NCBI GenBank assembly: GCA_016716625.1 | Contig: JADJVJ010000001.1 | Coordinates: 682,001-746,000 of the forward strand | Direction of reading: 5' to 3' | DNA: 64,000 bases | Origin: Nostocoides sp. | GTDB lineage: Bacteria; Actinomycetota; Actinomycetes; Actinomycetales; Dermatophilaceae | Shown here: in pieces, positions 8,606 through 17,792 of the stretch | How the letters are laid out: each line of letters starts with the position of its first letter | Position numbering within the stretch: position 1 is the stretch's first letter | Notes under the pieces: model-generated | What the model was told of the DNA's origin: nothing | What the model saw: only the letters and a program-made list of their open reading frames with translations | Database searches by the model: none | Made by a program: the position numbers and the translations under genes

Positions 8606-8869
8606 ATGCACGAGCTGATGCTCATCGACAGCATGGTCGAGGTTGAGGGGGAGCTTTCGTGGCAGGAGCGTTCGCTCTGCGCCCAGACCGACCCCGAGGC
8701 ATTCTTCCCTGAGAAGGGTGGGAGCACCCGGGAGGCCAAGAAGGTCTGCATCGGGTGTGAGGTGCGATCCGAGTGCCTCGAGTACGCCCTCGCCAACGAC
8801 GAACGCTTCGGCATCTGGGGCGGGCTGTCCGAGCGCGAACGCCGCAAGCTCAAGAAGCGGGCCGTCTGA
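8606..8869 (+). CDS. whiB2: WhiB-family iron-sulfur regulator, WhiB2/WhmD type
   Basis: 87 residues. Four cysteines at 25, 48, 51 and 57 (C-x22-C-x2-C-x5-C) would hold a [4Fe-4S] cluster. The GIWGG turn at about 70-74 and a basic C-terminal tail (ERRKLKKRAV) complete the family signature. WhiB2-type proteins control septation in actinobacteria. The WhiB2 assignment rests on length and on the position divergent from cofD. ATG 8606 has a strong GAGGAGG site. A GC-rich hairpin separates it from the following glycosyltransferase. Confidence 0.92.
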   Translation: MHELMLIDSMVEVEGELSWQERSLCAQTDPEAFFPEKGGSTREAKKVCIGCEVRSECLEYALANDERFGIWGGLSERERRKLKKRAV

Positions 8870-8874
8870 CTCCT

Positions 8875-8899
8875 GCACGGGCCCTCGACGGCCCCGTGC
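8875..8899 (+). terminator. GC-rich hairpin after whiB2
   Basis: GCACGGG and CCCGTGC pair around a short loop just after the whiB2 stop. There is no T-run, so it may be only a partial terminator or an mRNA stabiliser before the next gene. Confidence 0.4.
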
Positions 8900-8915
8900 G
8901 GCGCCTGTCCTCGCG

Positions 8916-11900
8916 ATGAGCCTCCTCCTGACCGCCCCGCCCCCCTCGCCGCCCCGGCCGGACCTCACCCCGTCCCCGGTGCTGGCCGTTGTCCTGCTCG
9001 GCGCCGGATCGCCACCCACGGACCACCTCGCTGCCGCCCTTGCCGAGGCCCGGCTACGCCCCGATGCCGTCACCGTCGCCGCCCTCGGTCCGGCCGAGGA
9101 AGCGGCCGCGAGCGCCCTCGTCGCCGACCTCACGCAGCGGGGCCTTCGGGCCGAGGAGGTCGAGGTCCCGGCACGCCGCTCCCTGCGCCTGCAGGCCCTC
9201 GCCGCAGTCGCCGCGTCCGACCTGGACACCCTCTTCGGGGACCGGGCGCCGCGCGCCCTGCTCTGGTTCCTCACCCCGGGCACCCTGCCGGAAGCCGACG
9301 CCCTGCATCGGCTCTGCGAGGAGTACCTTCGCTCGCCCTCGGTCGGCGCGGTCGGCCCCAAGCACCTCGACGCCGAGGACCCGAGCCTCATCCGCAGCCT
9401 CGGCATCCACGCCACCCGAACCGGACGCCTCGTGCCGCACCCGGCACCCGGCCGACCCGATCAGGGCCAGCTCGACACCTCCACCGACGTGCTGGCCGTC
9501 CCGCTCACCGGGATGCTCATCGAAGCCGGGCTGCTCGCCGACCTCGGCGGGTGGGAGGTGGCGCGAGCGGATGTTGCCGCCGATCTCGACCTGGGCTGGC
9601 GGGCGCAGCGGGCCGGACGCCGGGTGGTGGTCGCGCCGCGCGCGCGGATGCTGACCATCCCCGGGGTGGCGGTCGCGGTCGGTGACACCGGCGTCCGCCG
9701 CCGCGCCGCCCGGCTGGTCGCGCTGACCCAGGCTTCCGGCTGGGCGGTGCTGCCGCTCGCCGTCTGGATCGCGCTCTCCGCGCTGGTCACCGGCGCCCTC
9801 CTGCTGTTGCTCAAACGTCCGCGGGCGGCCGCCTGGGAAGTCGCCCAGCTCGGCGCTCTGCGGCCGTGGACGATCGCCCGGAGCCGCTGGCGGCACCGCG
9901 GCGACGCCACCGTGGCCCGCACCCACCTGCGCTCCCTGTTCGTCCCCGGCCGGGCGATCCTGCGCGGCATGGCCGACGCCGCCCACGACGCGGTCTTCCC
10001 ACCCCGGGCCCCCATCGGCAACGCCGCCCACGACCTCACCCCCCGCAGCCTGGTCGGACGGATCGCCCGACACCCGCTGCTGCTCGCCCCACTCGCCGTC
10101 CTGCTCGCCACCCTGGTCGCGGCTCGCACTCTCCCGGGAGCCCGGCCGCGCAGCCTGTCCGACGGGCTTGTCGGTGGGGCCCTGCCCGGGGGCCGGGCGG
10201 ACGCCGCCGCGCTGTGGTCGACCTGGGTGGACTCGTGGCGTGGCGCGGGCCTCGGCGGGGCCTCCTCCGGTGAGCCAGTGAACGGCCTCCTGGCCTTCCT
10301 CGCGGCCGTGGTCGAGCGAGTGCCCTTCGTGAACGTGGCCTCCTCCGGCGGCGCCGCGGTCGCGCTCATCCTCCTGCTCGGTATGCCGTGCGCCGCCATC
10401 TCCGCATACCTCGCCGCCCGCCTGCTCACGCGGCAGGTGTGGCCGCGTGCCCTGGCCGCCGCCGCCTGGGCGGCCAACCCCGTCGCCGTCGCCGCTATCG
10501 GGCAGGGCCGGGTCGGGGCGGTCATCGCCCTCGTGGTCCTGCCGCTGGCCGCCGCCGGTCTCGCGCTCACCGCGGGGCGAGCGGGCACGGCGACCTCGGC
10601 GTTCGCGACCGGGCTCGCGCTCGCCGTTCTCGGCGCCGGGGCTCCCGTCCTCCTGGTCCTGGCGGCCGTGGTCCTACTCGGTGTCCTGGTCTTCGTGCGC
10701 GGCGCGCGCGGCCGAGCCCTGGCGGCCCTGCTCACGGCCGCGGGGCTGCAGGCTCCGTGGATCCTCGATGCCATCGTCGACCCCCGCCGGGCACTCGCCG
10801 GCCCCGGGCTCGTCACCAGCGGCGACCCCGCTGGATCCTGGGGTTGGTGGGCGCTCGGCGCGCTGCCGCTGGTCGTGCTCGGCGTGGTTGCCCTCGGTGG
10901 GCGCAGCCCGGGTCGGGACAGCCGCAGTGTGTTGGCCGGGGTGGCCGCCGTGGGTCTGGTCGGCTTCGCGCTCGGCCGCGGGGTCGATCTCGGTGACGGG
11001 TTGCGCCCCTGGCTGCCGCTGCTCCTGCTGCTCCCCATCCTCGCTGTCGCCGCGGCGAGCCTGCTGCTCCCAACCCCGCGCCACTGGGCGCTCGGGGTCG
11101 CCGCCACCACCCTCGTCGGTGCCCTCGCCGTTGGCGGCCTCGGCTCGGCGTTGCGCACGGAGGTGGACCCGCGCCCGGTCGTGGCGATCGACCAGGCGGA
11201 CCGCTTCTTCGGCACCCGCACCCTCGTCGCCGAGCTCACCCCCAGCGGTCCGGCGCGGTACCGGTTCCTCTCTCGGGAGAGCAGTGGTCTGCTGCGTTCG
11301 CTGCCTGAGGCGCTGCCGGCCGACGCCCAGGCGGCTCCTGAGGTGGCCACGATCCTCGCCGGTGGGGCGCAGGTGACGGCCACGCTCACGGCATACGCGG
11401 TCGACGTGCTCGCCCTGCACGGCACCGTCCCACCGGCCCTCAGCGAGCGGCTCGACACCCGGGAAGGGCTGACCCGGATGGGGGCCCCCACGGGCTGGAG
11501 CATGTGGCGAGTCACGCCCACCGATGCGGTCGCGTCGACGGTCGCACCCCCGCGGATTGCCGTCGTTGGCAGCGGGATCGTCGCCGTCGCGGTGACCGGT
11601 CAGTCCGCGGCGACCAAGGCCGAGGTCGATGTCGCCGCGGCCGGTCTACTCGTCATCGCGATGCCGCCGCAGTGGAGTGACCACGCGGTTGTCCGGATCG
11701 ATGGGGCCATCGTGCAACCCCGCAGCGGGAACGGTCCGCCGAGTTACCCGGTGAGCGCCGGCCGACATACCGTCGAGGTCGCTGTCGGCTGGAGCCATCC
11801 ATGGGTCCGGCAACTGAGCCTGGCCTGGCTCGGAGTAGTGCTCTTCCTCGCCATCCCGTTCGGGACCCGGCGCTCGCGGACGGGGGTCCGCTATGACTGA
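8916..11900 (+). CDS. Very large membrane glycosyltransferase family 2 protein
   Basis: 994 residues. A cytoplasmic GT2-like domain (about 20-260) has an early VLAVVLLGAG strand, the VGAVGPKHLD segment typical of rhamnosyl/galactofuranosyl-type GT2 enzymes near 140, and a late DLDLGWRAQRAGRRVVV block near 220-236. The rest is a long membrane region with about 12 hydrophobic segments and a beta-rich C-terminal domain. This protein between WhiB2 and DUF5719 is conserved in actinobacteria; its product is probably a cell-envelope polysaccharide (inference). The ATG at 8916 was chosen because it follows the hairpin; upstream codons in frame overlap whiB2. It overlaps the next start by 8 nt. Confidence 0.85.
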   Translation: MSLLLTAPPPSPPRPDLTPSPVLAVVLLGAGSPPTDHLAAALAEARLRPDAVTVAALGPAEEAAASALVADLTQRGLRAEEVEVPARRSLRLQALAAVAASDLDTLFGDRAPRALLWFLTPGTLPEADALHRLCEEYLRSPSVGAVGPKHLDAEDPSLIRSLGIHATRTGRLVPHPAPGRPDQGQLDTSTDVLAVPLTGMLIEAGLLADLGGWEVARADVAADLDLGWRAQRAGRRVVVAPRARMLTIPGVAVAVGDTGVRRRAARLVALTQASGWAVLPLAVWIALSALVTGALLLLLKRPRAAAWEVAQLGALRPWTIARSRWRHRGDATVARTHLRSLFVPGRAILRGMADAAHDAVFPPRAPIGNAAHDLTPRSLVGRIARHPLLLAPLAVLLATLVAARTLPGARPRSLSDGLVGGALPGGRADAAALWSTWVDSWRGAGLGGASSGEPVNGLLAFLAAVVERVPFVNVASSGGAAVALILLLGMPCAAISAYLAARLLTRQVWPRALAAAAWAANPVAVAAIGQGRVGAVIALVVLPLAAAGLALTAGRAGTATSAFATGLALAVLGAGAPVLLVLAAVVLLGVLVFVRGARGRALAALLTAAGLQAPWILDAIVDPRRALAGPGLVTSGDPAGSWGWWALGALPLVVLGVVALGGRSPGRDSRSVLAGVAAVGLVGFALGRGVDLGDGLRPWLPLLLLLPILAVAAASLLLPTPRHWALGVAATTLVGALAVGGLGSALRTEVDPRPVVAIDQADRFFGTRTLVAELTPSGPARYRFLSRESSGLLRSLPEALPADAQAAPEVATILAGGAQVTATLTAYAVDVLALHGTVPPALSERLDTREGLTRMGAPTGWSMWRVTPTDAVASTVAPPRIAVVGSGIVAVAVTGQSAATKAEVDVAAAGLLVIAMPPQWSDHAVVRIDGAIVQPRSGNGPPSYPVSAGRHTVEVAVGWSHPWVRQLSLAWLGVVLFLAIPFGTRRSRTGVRYD

Positions 11901-13350
11901 GCCGGCCCGCCGTGCGATGCCCTGGTGGGGAGTCATCCGAGTACTCGCCGTCGCCGCTGCCGGCGCCGTGGTCGTCGGTGGAGTGTCCGTGGCCGCCGAT
12001 CTGAGCGGCCCCCCGCGGCAGCAACCGGAGGCCGCCGTGGTCGACCTCGTCGGCGACACCCAACTCGCCTGTCCCGGAATCGAGCTCGCGGGCATCGCCG
12101 GGGTTCCGGACGTGCCCGTCGCCGCCACGGTGACCGCCGTCCAGGCCCCCCGCGAGGTCGTCCCGAGGACCCAGTTCGGCAGCCTCGTGCTCACTGCCGG
12201 TGCCACCTCGACGACGGCCGAACCCGGCGTCGGGGCACGCCTGAAGGTGACCGGCGCCAGCCCGGTCCTGGTCGCCGCGGCCGGTCCGGCAGCCGCTGCC
12301 ACCGTGGCCCGACAGACCTGGCAGGTCGATCGGGACGGACTGGCCGGACTCACCTCCCTCGCCTGCGGCAGCCCCCTGGAGGAGGTCTGGCTGCTCGGCG
12401 GCGGGGCAGGCGCTGGGCGGCTCGAACGGCTCGTCTTGGTCAACCCCGGCGCCAACCCGGTCACCGCCCGGATCGAGGTGCACGGTGCGGCGGGACTCAT
12501 CGCGGCGGCGGGGAGCGAGGTCACTGTGCCGCCACGCTCCCGCCTCGCCCGGCTGCTCGACGCCGTTGCCGCGGCCGAGGTTTCTCCCGCCGTCCGGGTC
12601 CGCACGAACGGGGGCGGGCTCGTCGCAGCGCTGGCAGACACCTACCAGAAGGGTTCTCAGGCCCTCGGCGTCGACACCACCTCCCCGACCGCCCCGGCCG
12701 CCGCAACCCAGCTCATCCCGGCGGTCGTCACCTCCGGGGCAGCAAGCGTGCGCATTCTCGTGCCGGGCCGCCAAGAGGCGGTCGTCGGGCTGCGGGTCCT
12801 CGGGGCCGCGGGCCTGGTTCAGGTTCCCTCAGGAGCGCCGGTCACCCGGGTGAGCGGCGGGAGTGTCGTCGATGTGCCCCTGCGCGGGCTGACCCCCGGA
12901 ACGTATGCCGTCGAGGTCACCGCCGACGTCCCGGTGCTCGCCTCCGCCCTCGGCGCGACGGCCCGAACCACCGGCGGCGAACTCACCTGGTCCACGGCCA
13001 CCCCGGCGCTGCGATCCTTCGCCGGCGCGGTCATTGAGAGCCCGGCGGCGGCGCCGCAAGTGAGCACGCTGCACCTGGTGGCCCGGGAGGAGATTGCCGA
13101 GGTCACCGTGTGGACCGTGCTCGGGGGCAAGGTCAGCTCGGTCCGTGAGCGACTCGGTCCGGACCGAGTCACCAGCCTGCCGGTCACCGGAGACTCGGTC
13201 TGGGTCACCGTTTCCAGCGGCAGCGTGCACGGGGCCGTAGCCCACCGCACCCCGAGTGGCGGGGTGAGTGTGGTCCCCCTGGGCGCTCCGGCGGTGACGA
13301 GTTCCCAGGCGAGCGCGCTGTGGGACCCGGTGCCGGGCTTTCGGCCCTAG
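11893..13350 (+). CDS. DUF5719 family protein, membrane-anchored
   Basis: 485 residues. It has one N-terminal membrane segment (about 15-35), then a long extracytoplasmic region rich in Val, Ala, Gly and Thr with repeating beta-strand patterns, matching DUF5719. It starts inside the end of the large glycosyltransferase (8-nt overlap), so translation is probably coupled and the two likely act together in the envelope. No catalytic motif was seen. It converges on the metallopeptidase-family gene with a 4-nt overlap. Confidence 0.85.
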   Translation: MTEPARRAMPWWGVIRVLAVAAAGAVVVGGVSVAADLSGPPRQQPEAAVVDLVGDTQLACPGIELAGIAGVPDVPVAATVTAVQAPREVVPRTQFGSLVLTAGATSTTAEPGVGARLKVTGASPVLVAAAGPAAAATVARQTWQVDRDGLAGLTSLACGSPLEEVWLLGGGAGAGRLERLVLVNPGANPVTARIEVHGAAGLIAAAGSEVTVPPRSRLARLLDAVAAAEVSPAVRVRTNGGGLVAALADTYQKGSQALGVDTTSPTAPAAATQLIPAVVTSGAASVRILVPGRQEAVVGLRVLGAAGLVQVPSGAPVTRVSGGSVVDVPLRGLTPGTYAVEVTADVPVLASALGATARTTGGELTWSTATPALRSFAGAVIESPAAAPQVSTLHLVAREEIAEVTVWTVLGGKVSSVRERLGPDRVTSLPVTGDSVWVTVSSGSVHGAVAHRTPSGGVSVVPLGAPAVTSSQASALWDPVPGFRP

Positions 13351-13754
13351 TCCTGCTCCGGCGTGCGCGAGGGGTCGATCTCCTCCGGCGGGATCCCGAG
13401 CAGAGCCGCGACCTGTTCGACGACGACGTCCTCGACGATCATGGCGAGTTCCTTGAGGTCACGGGCCCGGGCTTCCACCGGGCGCCGATAGACCACAACC
13501 CGGTGCCGACGATCCGGGGTCCGCGGGTAGGCCCGCCCGAGCGGGGCGATCTGCTCCTCCCAGGGCGCGGGGTCGACCGGCGGAACGTCCTCGACGGCGA
13601 AGTCGATGTCCCCCCGGCGAGGACCCAGGCGGGGACGGACCCGCTCGGCGGCATCGAGGACGAGGTCGTCGAAAACCTCCCGACGCGAGCGCATCGCCGG
13701 AACCGGGGGCCAGGCGAGTGGTCCGCGGAGCCCACGACCGTGCCGGCCGCTCAC
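13347..13754 (-). CDS. Metallopeptidase-family (zincin-like) protein lacking HExxH
   Basis: 135 residues. Composition and context fit the short zincin-like metallopeptidase family that sits between DUF5719 and DUF3499 in many actinobacteria. However, the helix that should carry HExxH reads IVEDVVVEQVAALLG, so both zinc-binding histidines are missing. The RRHRVVVYRRPVE strand and the final GIPPEEIDP are family-like. It may be a non-catalytic homologue. The GTG start has only a weak AAGGGAA site. Confidence 0.7.
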   Translation of the reverse strand: MSGRHGRGLRGPLAWPPVPAMRSRREVFDDLVLDAAERVRPRLGPRRGDIDFAVEDVPPVDPAPWEEQIAPLGRAYPRTPDRRHRVVVYRRPVEARARDLKELAMIVEDVVVEQVAALLGIPPEEIDPSRTPEQD

Positions 13755-13822
13755 CGGTGGTGTTCCCTTCGCACAGGCCGCATGTTACGGCGTGCCGACG
13801 GGGCGATGTCGGCCCCCTGGCC

Positions 13823-13828
13823 TAGAGT
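13823..13828 (+). promoter_or_regulatory. -10 box TAGAGT, leaderless start
   Basis: TAGAGT ends 7 nt before the GTG at 13836; no ribosome-binding site is present. Confidence 0.55.
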
Positions 13829-13835
13829 CGCGAGC

Positions 13836-14225
13836 GTGACTGTGGCCCGCACGTGCAGCAAGACCGGGTGCCCCCGCCCCGCGGTCGCCACGCTGACCTA
13901 CGTCTATGCCGACCGGGCCGTCGTCCTCGGCCGGCTCGCCACCTACGCCGAGCCGCACGCCTACGACCTGTGCTCGGGCCACGCGGTTCGGCTCACCGTG
14001 CCGCGCGGCTGGGATGTGGTCCGGCTCATCGACGAGCTGCCCGATCAGCCGGCCCGGCGCAGTTCCGAGCCCGAGGACGACCTCTTCGACCTCGCCGCCG
14101 TGTTGCGTCCGGCCCCACTGACCTCCGCCGCCGCGCCAGCCCCCTCCGCCGCCCAGCCCGCTCCCGGCGACGAACTGGGCCGGCGCGGGCATCTGCGGGT
14201 GCTTCGCGGCCATCGCGACGCCTGA
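13836..14225 (+). CDS. DUF3499 family protein
   Basis: 129 residues. The N-terminus has a CSKTGCPRPAVATLTY motif (Cys 7 and 12) followed by a DLCSGH site near residue 46; together these look like a small treble-clef zinc site. The segment VPRGWDVVRL is also conserved in DUF3499. The C-terminal third is low-complexity Ala/Pro. The family always sits next to phosphomannomutase in actinobacteria. Its role is unknown. The start is fixed by the -10 box; longer upstream frames cross the opposing gene. Confidence 0.88.
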   Translation: MTVARTCSKTGCPRPAVATLTYVYADRAVVLGRLATYAEPHAYDLCSGHAVRLTVPRGWDVVRLIDELPDQPARRSSEPEDDLFDLAAVLRPAPLTSAAAPAPSAAQPAPGDELGRRGHLRVLRGHRDA

Positions 14226-14227
14226 CC

Positions 14228-14233
14228 TAGGCT
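14228..14233 (+). promoter_or_regulatory. -10 box TAGGCT, leaderless start of manB
   Basis: TAGGCT ends 8 nt before the GTG at 14242, overlapping the region just after the DUF3499 stop, so manB has its own promoter besides any read-through. Confidence 0.6.
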
Positions 14234-14241
14234 GTCACCTT

Positions 14242-15693
14242 GTGACCGCACCTCGCCTGTCCGAGTTCGTCAAGGCGTATGACGTCCGTGGCCTCGTCCC
14301 TCAGCAGCTGAGCCCCGCGGTCGCCCGAGCGCTCGGGACCGCGTTCGCCGAGGTCGTCGTCCTCCCCGAGCACCAGGGGACGCAGCCGGCGGGGTGTGTC
14401 ATCGGACACGACATGCGGGACTCCTCGCCGAGTCTCGCCCTGGCCTTCGCCGAGGGACTGCGCGAGCGCGGCGTGGCCGTGACGATGACCTCCCTGGTGA
14501 GCACCGATGCGCTCTACTACGCCAGTGGGTCCCTCGCGCAGCCGGGGGCGATGTTCACCGCGAGCCACAACCCGGCCGCGTACAACGGGATCAAGCTCTG
14601 CCGCAGCGGAGCCCGGCCGGTCGGTCAGGACTCAGGCCTGGTCGAGGTGCGCAACCTCGCGCAGCAGCTCCTCGACGGGGAGCGGATCACGCCGACGTCA
14701 TCCGGCCCGCAGATTGTTCACCGCGACGTCCTGGCTGGCTATGCGGCTCTGCTGCGCGAACTGGTCGACCTGCGGGGCATTCGGCCGCTCAAGGTCGTCA
14801 TTGATGCCGGTAACGGGATGGCCGGGCACACCGTCCCCCGCGTGCTCGGCGACGCCTGCGGGCTCGAGCCGCTGCCGCTGGACATCGTCCCGCTCTATTT
14901 CGAGCTCGATGGGACCTTCCCCAACCACGAAGCCAACCCGCTGGACCCGGCCAACCTGCTCGACCTGCAGCGTGCCGTGGTCGCTCACGGGGCCGACCTC
15001 GGGCTGGCCTTCGACGGCGATGCGGACCGGTGCTTCGTCGTCGACGAGCGCGGCGAGCCGGTGAGCCCGTCGGCGATCACCTCGCTCATCGCGCGCCGCG
15101 AGGTCGCCCGCGCCCTCGCCGCCGGAGCAGACCCCAGCGAGGTCGCGGTGGTGCACAACGTGATCTGCTCGGCGCAGGTCGCCGAGGTCATCGCGGCCAC
15201 CGGGGCGCGCCCGGTCCGGACCAGGGTTGGCCACTCGTTCATCAAGGATGAGATGGCTCGCCACGGGGCCGTCTTCGGTGGGGAACACTCGGCGCACTAC
15301 TACTTCCGCGACTTCTGGTATGCCGACACCGGCATGCTCGCGGCCCTGCACGTCCTGCACGCCCTCGGGTCCCAGGATGGTCCGCTGTCTCGGCTCATGG
15401 CCGACCTGCAGCGGTACGCGGCCTCCGGGGAGATCAACTCCGTGGTTGCCGACGTGCCCGCCGCGACCGCCGCCGTGCTCGCCTGGGCGAACAGAGGCGA
15501 TGTGGTCGTGGACCGGCTCGACGGGCTCACCGTCAGCCATGCCGGCGGCGCGGGGGAGCCTATGTGGTGGTTCAACCTGAGGGCATCGAACACCGAGCCC
15601 CTGCTCCGGCTCAACGTGGAGGCCGGCGACAGTGAGACGATGGCCGCGGTCCGTGACGACGTCTTGCGGATCGTGAGAGGAGAGCACGGATGA
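14242..15693 (+). CDS. manB: Phosphomannomutase/phosphoglucomutase
   Basis: 483 residues, the usual length for alpha-D-phosphohexomutases. The phosphoserine loop TASHNP is at about residues 106-111, the metal-binding DGDADR at about 257-262, the GEHSAHYYFRD sugar-binding loop near 350, and a late RASNTEPLLRLNVE phosphate-binding loop. It interconverts mannose-6-P and mannose-1-P, feeding GDP-mannose and hence polyprenol-phosphate-mannose and mannan glycans made by neighbouring enzymes. It overlaps the Trm112 gene by 4 nt. Confidence 0.96.
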   Translation: MTAPRLSEFVKAYDVRGLVPQQLSPAVARALGTAFAEVVVLPEHQGTQPAGCVIGHDMRDSSPSLALAFAEGLRERGVAVTMTSLVSTDALYYASGSLAQPGAMFTASHNPAAYNGIKLCRSGARPVGQDSGLVEVRNLAQQLLDGERITPTSSGPQIVHRDVLAGYAALLRELVDLRGIRPLKVVIDAGNGMAGHTVPRVLGDACGLEPLPLDIVPLYFELDGTFPNHEANPLDPANLLDLQRAVVAHGADLGLAFDGDADRCFVVDERGEPVSPSAITSLIARREVARALAAGADPSEVAVVHNVICSAQVAEVIAATGARPVRTRVGHSFIKDEMARHGAVFGGEHSAHYYFRDFWYADTGMLAALHVLHALGSQDGPLSRLMADLQRYAASGEINSVVADVPAATAAVLAWANRGDVVVDRLDGLTVSHAGGAGEPMWWFNLRASNTEPLLRLNVEAGDSETMAAVRDDVLRIVRGEHG

Positions 15694-15881
15694 GTACGAC
15701 GATCGAGCCCTGGCTGCGGGAGATCCTGCGGTGCCCGGCCTGCCGCAGCGAACTGCGTGACGACACCGGCCCCTCCGGCGGGGAAGAACTGGTCTGCACG
15801 AGCCCGCAATGCGCCCTGGCCTACCGGATCGACGACGGGGTGCCCGTGCTCCTCGTCGACGAGGCCCGCCGACCCGACTGA
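15690..15881 (+). CDS. Trm112 family protein
   Basis: 63 residues with cysteines at 15, 18, 36 and 41 and the LRCPACRSEL and DGVPVLL motifs of bacterial Trm112/YcaR proteins. In other organisms Trm112 activates methyltransferases; here a class I methyltransferase gene converges 22 bp downstream, so a partnership is possible but not shown. Start overlaps the manB stop (ATGA). Confidence 0.9.
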   Translation: MSTTIEPWLREILRCPACRSELRDDTGPSGGEELVCTSPQCALAYRIDDGVPVLLVDEARRPD

Positions 15882-15903
15882 GCCGGTCTGCCCGCCGCCC
15901 GAC

Positions 15904-16641
15904 CTAGGCCCGGCGGGCGAGAACGACCAGACCGATCCCGGTCCCCGGCCGGAGCCGTTGAAGGGCCCGGAACGGCACGGTGGCGGCGGCGATGGCCCAA
16001 CCGACGGCCCCGGTCTGCGGCTGCATGAGGCGCCCACTGGCCGCGGTCCGCTCCGCCATGGAGGCATCCGGGGCGGCCATCGGCCGACGAGCATCGACCC
16101 GGTTGCGCACGGCCTCCAGGGCATAGCCCAGCGGCCATCCGTACGTGATCACCTCGACCGCCTCGTAGCCGCTGGCGCGGACGAGGGCAGCCAGGCCCTG
16201 CGCCGTGTACCGGCGAAAGTGCCCGGCATGCTCATCCATCGGGCCGAACCGCCGCGGGTCTGCCGGCACCGAGAGGAGCAGATGCCCACCGGGAGCCACG
16301 AACCGGGTCCAGTCGGCCAGCGCCGCAGCGTCGTCTTCGATGTGCTCGAGCACCTCGAAAGCGCAGACAAGGTCGTACGGGGTGACCTCGAGCTCCCCAG
16401 TCGTGACATTGAGCACTTCGCCACCTTGCGGTGGAATACTTTGTGCCGCAACGGCATACGAGATGGGGTCGGGCTCCAGGCCACGATAGGCAGCGCGTCG
16501 GCTCATCCGGGCGCCGAACGAACCCTGACCGCACCCCACCTCAAGAACGGTCCGTGGCCGAAGCCGATCGACGACCCGATCGACGACGTCGTAGCGCAGC
16601 CAGGCACGGATCGCCAGAGGCGGCAGAGGCGGGCGCGTCAT
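15904..16641 (-). CDS. Class I SAM-dependent methyltransferase
   Basis: 245 residues. The SAM-binding motif I VLEVGCGQGSFG lies at about 32-43 and motif II/III EVLEHIEDD near 95-103. The overall pattern fits UbiE/ArnT-neighbour type methyltransferases found in glycan gene sets. The chosen ATG overlaps the stop of the preceding glycosyltransferase gene by 4 nt, which fixes the start. Substrate unknown; context suggests an envelope glycan or its lipid precursor. Confidence 0.85.
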   Translation of the reverse strand: MTRPPLPPLAIRAWLRYDVVDRVVDRLRPRTVLEVGCGQGSFGARMSRRAAYRGLEPDPISYAVAAQSIPPQGGEVLNVTTGELEVTPYDLVCAFEVLEHIEDDAAALADWTRFVAPGGHLLLSVPADPRRFGPMDEHAGHFRRYTAQGLAALVRASGYEAVEVITYGWPLGYALEAVRNRVDARRPMAAPDASMAERTAASGRLMQPQTGAVGWAIAAATVPFRALQRLRPGTGIGLVVLARRA

Positions 16642-17762
16642 CGGGTCACCTTTCGGGCGAGAGCATCGGCAAGCGGCTGAGCCACCCATTCTGGTCGGTA
16701 TGCCGTGTCCGCCCGGGCCCCCGCGCCGCGACGGGCGGTCACCACGGCAGCAGGGTCTGCGAGGAGGGCGCGCACGGCGGCGGCCAGCGCGGCCGGATCG
16801 CCAGGGGGCACGAACAGGGCGCCCGGACCGAGCGAACTGCGCTGCGGCTCGGTGTCGCTGGTGAGCACCGCGCACCCGGCGGCGGCGCCCTCGAACACCT
16901 TGTGCGGCACCACCCGCAGGGCCTTGGGGCCGGTACCAAAAATCCCGAGCGCGACCTCGTGTGCGGCCACGACGGGCGGCAGGTCGTCGGGGTCGATCCA
17001 GTCGACCCAGGCGATCGCGGGCAGATCTGCCGCCGCCCCGGCCGCCGCTCGGCAGGCCGGCAGGTCCTGGCCGCTGCCCACCATCGTCACCCTGAGCCGC
17101 CCGGCGGCGAGTTCGTCGTGAAGCAGCGCGAGCGCAGCACCGATGACCGGCGTGCCTTGCAGGGGGGTGTGTGCCCCGACGAAGATCAGCCTGAGCCCGC
17201 CCTCGGCAGGGACCTCCTCGGCGGGCCGCCGTGCCGCGAACCAGGCATCGCCGGCGCCCACCTGGGCGACCACGACCTTCCCCCGGTGGTGCTCGGCCAC
17301 CAGGGAGGCCGAGGCCTCGGTGTCGACGACGATGACGTCGGCCGCCGCGCACGCGGAGCGATCAAGCAGCCCGCTCAGCGCGACCTTGCCCCCCGATCCC
17401 TGGCCGCGGTCGATGAGGGTGTCCGAGCCGAGCACGAGCAGGTCGAGCACGAGGACCGCGCGAGGAAAGAGCGCCCGGGCGAGCAGGACGTCGAACTGCC
17501 CCAGGTAGCCGACCACGACGACCTCGGGTGCGCCCACGGCATACCGGCCCGCGGTGAGCCGACCCCACCGAGAGATCAGCCGCGCGGCGAGCCGCCAGAG
17601 CCGGACCGGGTGGGCGGCCATGGCGACGCGCTCCGCCGTGGAGAATCCGAGCGGCGCGTTGAGCTCGTGGACCTCGGCGCCGAGCCGCTCCAGCCCGATG
17701 AGCAAGATCGAGACCCGAGGGTGTCGGCGCGAGTCGTAGGTGCCGAAGCCGAGGACGCGCAT
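16638..17762 (-). CDS. Glycosyltransferase (GT4-like, GT-B fold)
   Basis: 374 residues. A Rossmann-like N-terminal half (MRVLGFGTYD start) and a C-terminal half with RLIFVGAHTPLQG near 205 and PHKVFEGAAAGCAVLTSDT near 300, the sugar-nucleotide-binding block of GT-B enzymes. ATG 17762 has an AGGA site 8 nt upstream; an ATG three codons earlier (17771) is an alternative. It forms a two-gene unit with the methyltransferase, divergent from ahcY. Confidence 0.85.
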   Translation of the reverse strand: MRVLGFGTYDSRRHPRVSILLIGLERLGAEVHELNAPLGFSTAERVAMAAHPVRLWRLAARLISRWGRLTAGRYAVGAPEVVVVGYLGQFDVLLARALFPRAVLVLDLLVLGSDTLIDRGQGSGGKVALSGLLDRSACAAADVIVVDTEASASLVAEHHRGKVVVAQVGAGDAWFAARRPAEEVPAEGGLRLIFVGAHTPLQGTPVIGAALALLHDELAAGRLRVTMVGSGQDLPACRAAAGAAADLPAIAWVDWIDPDDLPPVVAAHEVALGIFGTGPKALRVVPHKVFEGAAAGCAVLTSDTEPQRSSLGPGALFVPPGDPAALAAAVRALLADPAAVVTARRGAGARADTAYRPEWVAQPLADALARKVTR

Positions 17763-17786
17763 GGCGGCCATCCTGGCAGGTCACGG

Positions 17787-17792
17787 TAGAAT
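17787..17792 (+). promoter_or_regulatory. -10 box TAGAAT of ahcY
   Basis: TAGAAT is the best -10 match in the 147-bp gap upstream of ahcY and predicts a leader of roughly 110 nt. The leader contains short GC-rich inverted repeats (for example GCCCAgaTGGGC) but does not match the SAH or SAM riboswitch consensus as far as can be seen by eye. Confidence 0.45.
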
